A stretch of 38,963 nt of DNA from Sphingomonas populi. GTDB taxonomy: Bacteria > Pseudomonadota > Alphaproteobacteria > Sphingomonadales > Sphingomonadaceae. This document shows, piece by piece, positions 38,790-38,963 of this stretch. How positions within the stretch are numbered: the stretch's first letter is position 1; every line of letters begins with the position of its first letter. A model generated the notes under the pieces. That model was not told where the DNA came from and did not search any database. It saw nothing but the letters and a program-made list of their open reading frames with translations. The stretch covers positions 67,759 to 106,721 of the forward strand of contig NZ_SGIS01000016.1 of the NCBI RefSeq assembly GCF_004208535.1, written 5' to 3'. A program made the position numbers and the translations under genes.

Positions 38790-38963
38790 GAGCATTTTTC
38801 GATCAAAAAGCATCATATCCGCAGTGAGCGAAGTAGTTTTTGCACTCTGCGGGGGTGAATTCGTCGATAGATTGGCCGATAATGCGCCAGAGGTCATCAA
38901 CCGTTCTGGCGGCGGCTTTGCGTAGCAAGGTCTTGAGTTTCGAGAAGGCGTTTTCGATCGGGT
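38790..38963 (-). mobile_element. IS630-family insertion sequence, right part, cut by the window edge
   Basis: The element end is placed after a TA dinucleotide at 38788-38789, the target used by IS630 elements. GAGCATTTTTCGATC at 38790-38804 is the likely terminal inverted repeat. The transposase 3' end lies inside. The left TIR partner is outside the window, so the boundary is inferred. Confidence 0.7.
38803..38963 (-). CDS. IS630-family transposase, C-terminal fragment (partial at window edge)
   Basis: The last 53 residues of a DDE transposase. NPIENAFSKLK contains the third catalytic acid (Glu) of the DDE triad. The rest (LLRKAAARTVDDLWRIIG, then FTPAECKNYFAHCGYDAF) is the conserved IS630 C-terminus. 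The stop is at 38803-38805, inside the terminal repeat. The 5' part is beyond the window, so integrity cannot be judged. Confidence 0.9.
   Translation of the reverse strand, partial: PIENAFSKLKTLLRKAAARTVDDLWRIIGQSIDEFTPAECKNYFAHCGYDAF

Noticed and set aside
1..38963. CRISPR arrays, rRNA genes or further tRNAs
   Set aside because: No spaced palindromic repeats of CRISPR type, no rRNA segments and no second tRNA cloverleaf were seen by eye.

Overview
The window is high-GC DNA from an alphaproteobacterium, most likely a Sphingomonas-like sphingomonad. This is inferred from the GC-rich codon use, the gene-transfer-agent (GTA)-like order of the tail genes and the types of prophage genes; no 16S or other marker is present. 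At the left edge are two chromosomal genes, rlmB (71-823, minus) and tRNA-Tyr(GUA) (1062-1147, plus).

Just 3' of the tRNA lies a P4-type tyrosine integrase (1307-2692) with repeated GGGGGCA boxes before it, followed by a winged-helix protein. This looks like the attL side of a tRNA-targeted element. A second P4-type integrase (3694-4899, minus) and a membrane cargo gene (4934-5665) follow.

From about 5.77 to 31.5 kb nearly every gene is on the minus strand and forms an almost complete siphovirus-type prophage. Read in the direction of transcription (right to left) it holds: LexA-like DNA-binding protein, small ORF, DUF3164-type protein, NusG-like protein, small ORF, HNH endonuclease, small and large terminase, HK97-type portal, S49 head protease, HK97-type capsid, connector and tail-completion proteins, tail tube, a GTA-gp10-type tail chaperone with a probable -1 frameshift product, a lipoprotein, tape measure, four tail-tip proteins, a 1265-residue SGNH-hydrolase fibre, a small membrane protein, SAR endolysin, holin and an orphan adenine methyltransferase. 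Many neighbours overlap by 1-4 bases, as in one long operon.

Upstream of the phage early genes lies a cargo region: a BrnT/BrnA toxin-antitoxin pair, an AT-rich OLD-family ATPase-TOPRIM nuclease (probable anti-phage gene), a secreted TonB-C-like protein, a small membrane protein and a WYL plus TerB-like protein. Next come a divergent XRE repressor and a BcepMu-gp16-like DNA-binding gene, which look like a lysogeny switch. The right edge is the 3' end of an IS630-type transposase, so the rightward early genes are interrupted or lie outside the window.

The most unusual signals are: (1) a GGGAAAA slippery heptamer joining two tail-chaperone frames; (2) four same-orientation GC hairpins next to the cargo genes, three of which are followed 54-55 nt later by paired TACCCC boxes; (3) a three-way-junction RNA fold between the holin and methyltransferase genes; (4) a phage NusG paralogue with a charged helical linker; and (5) integrase arm-like repeats on both sides of the first integrase, each with a 22-bp spacing.
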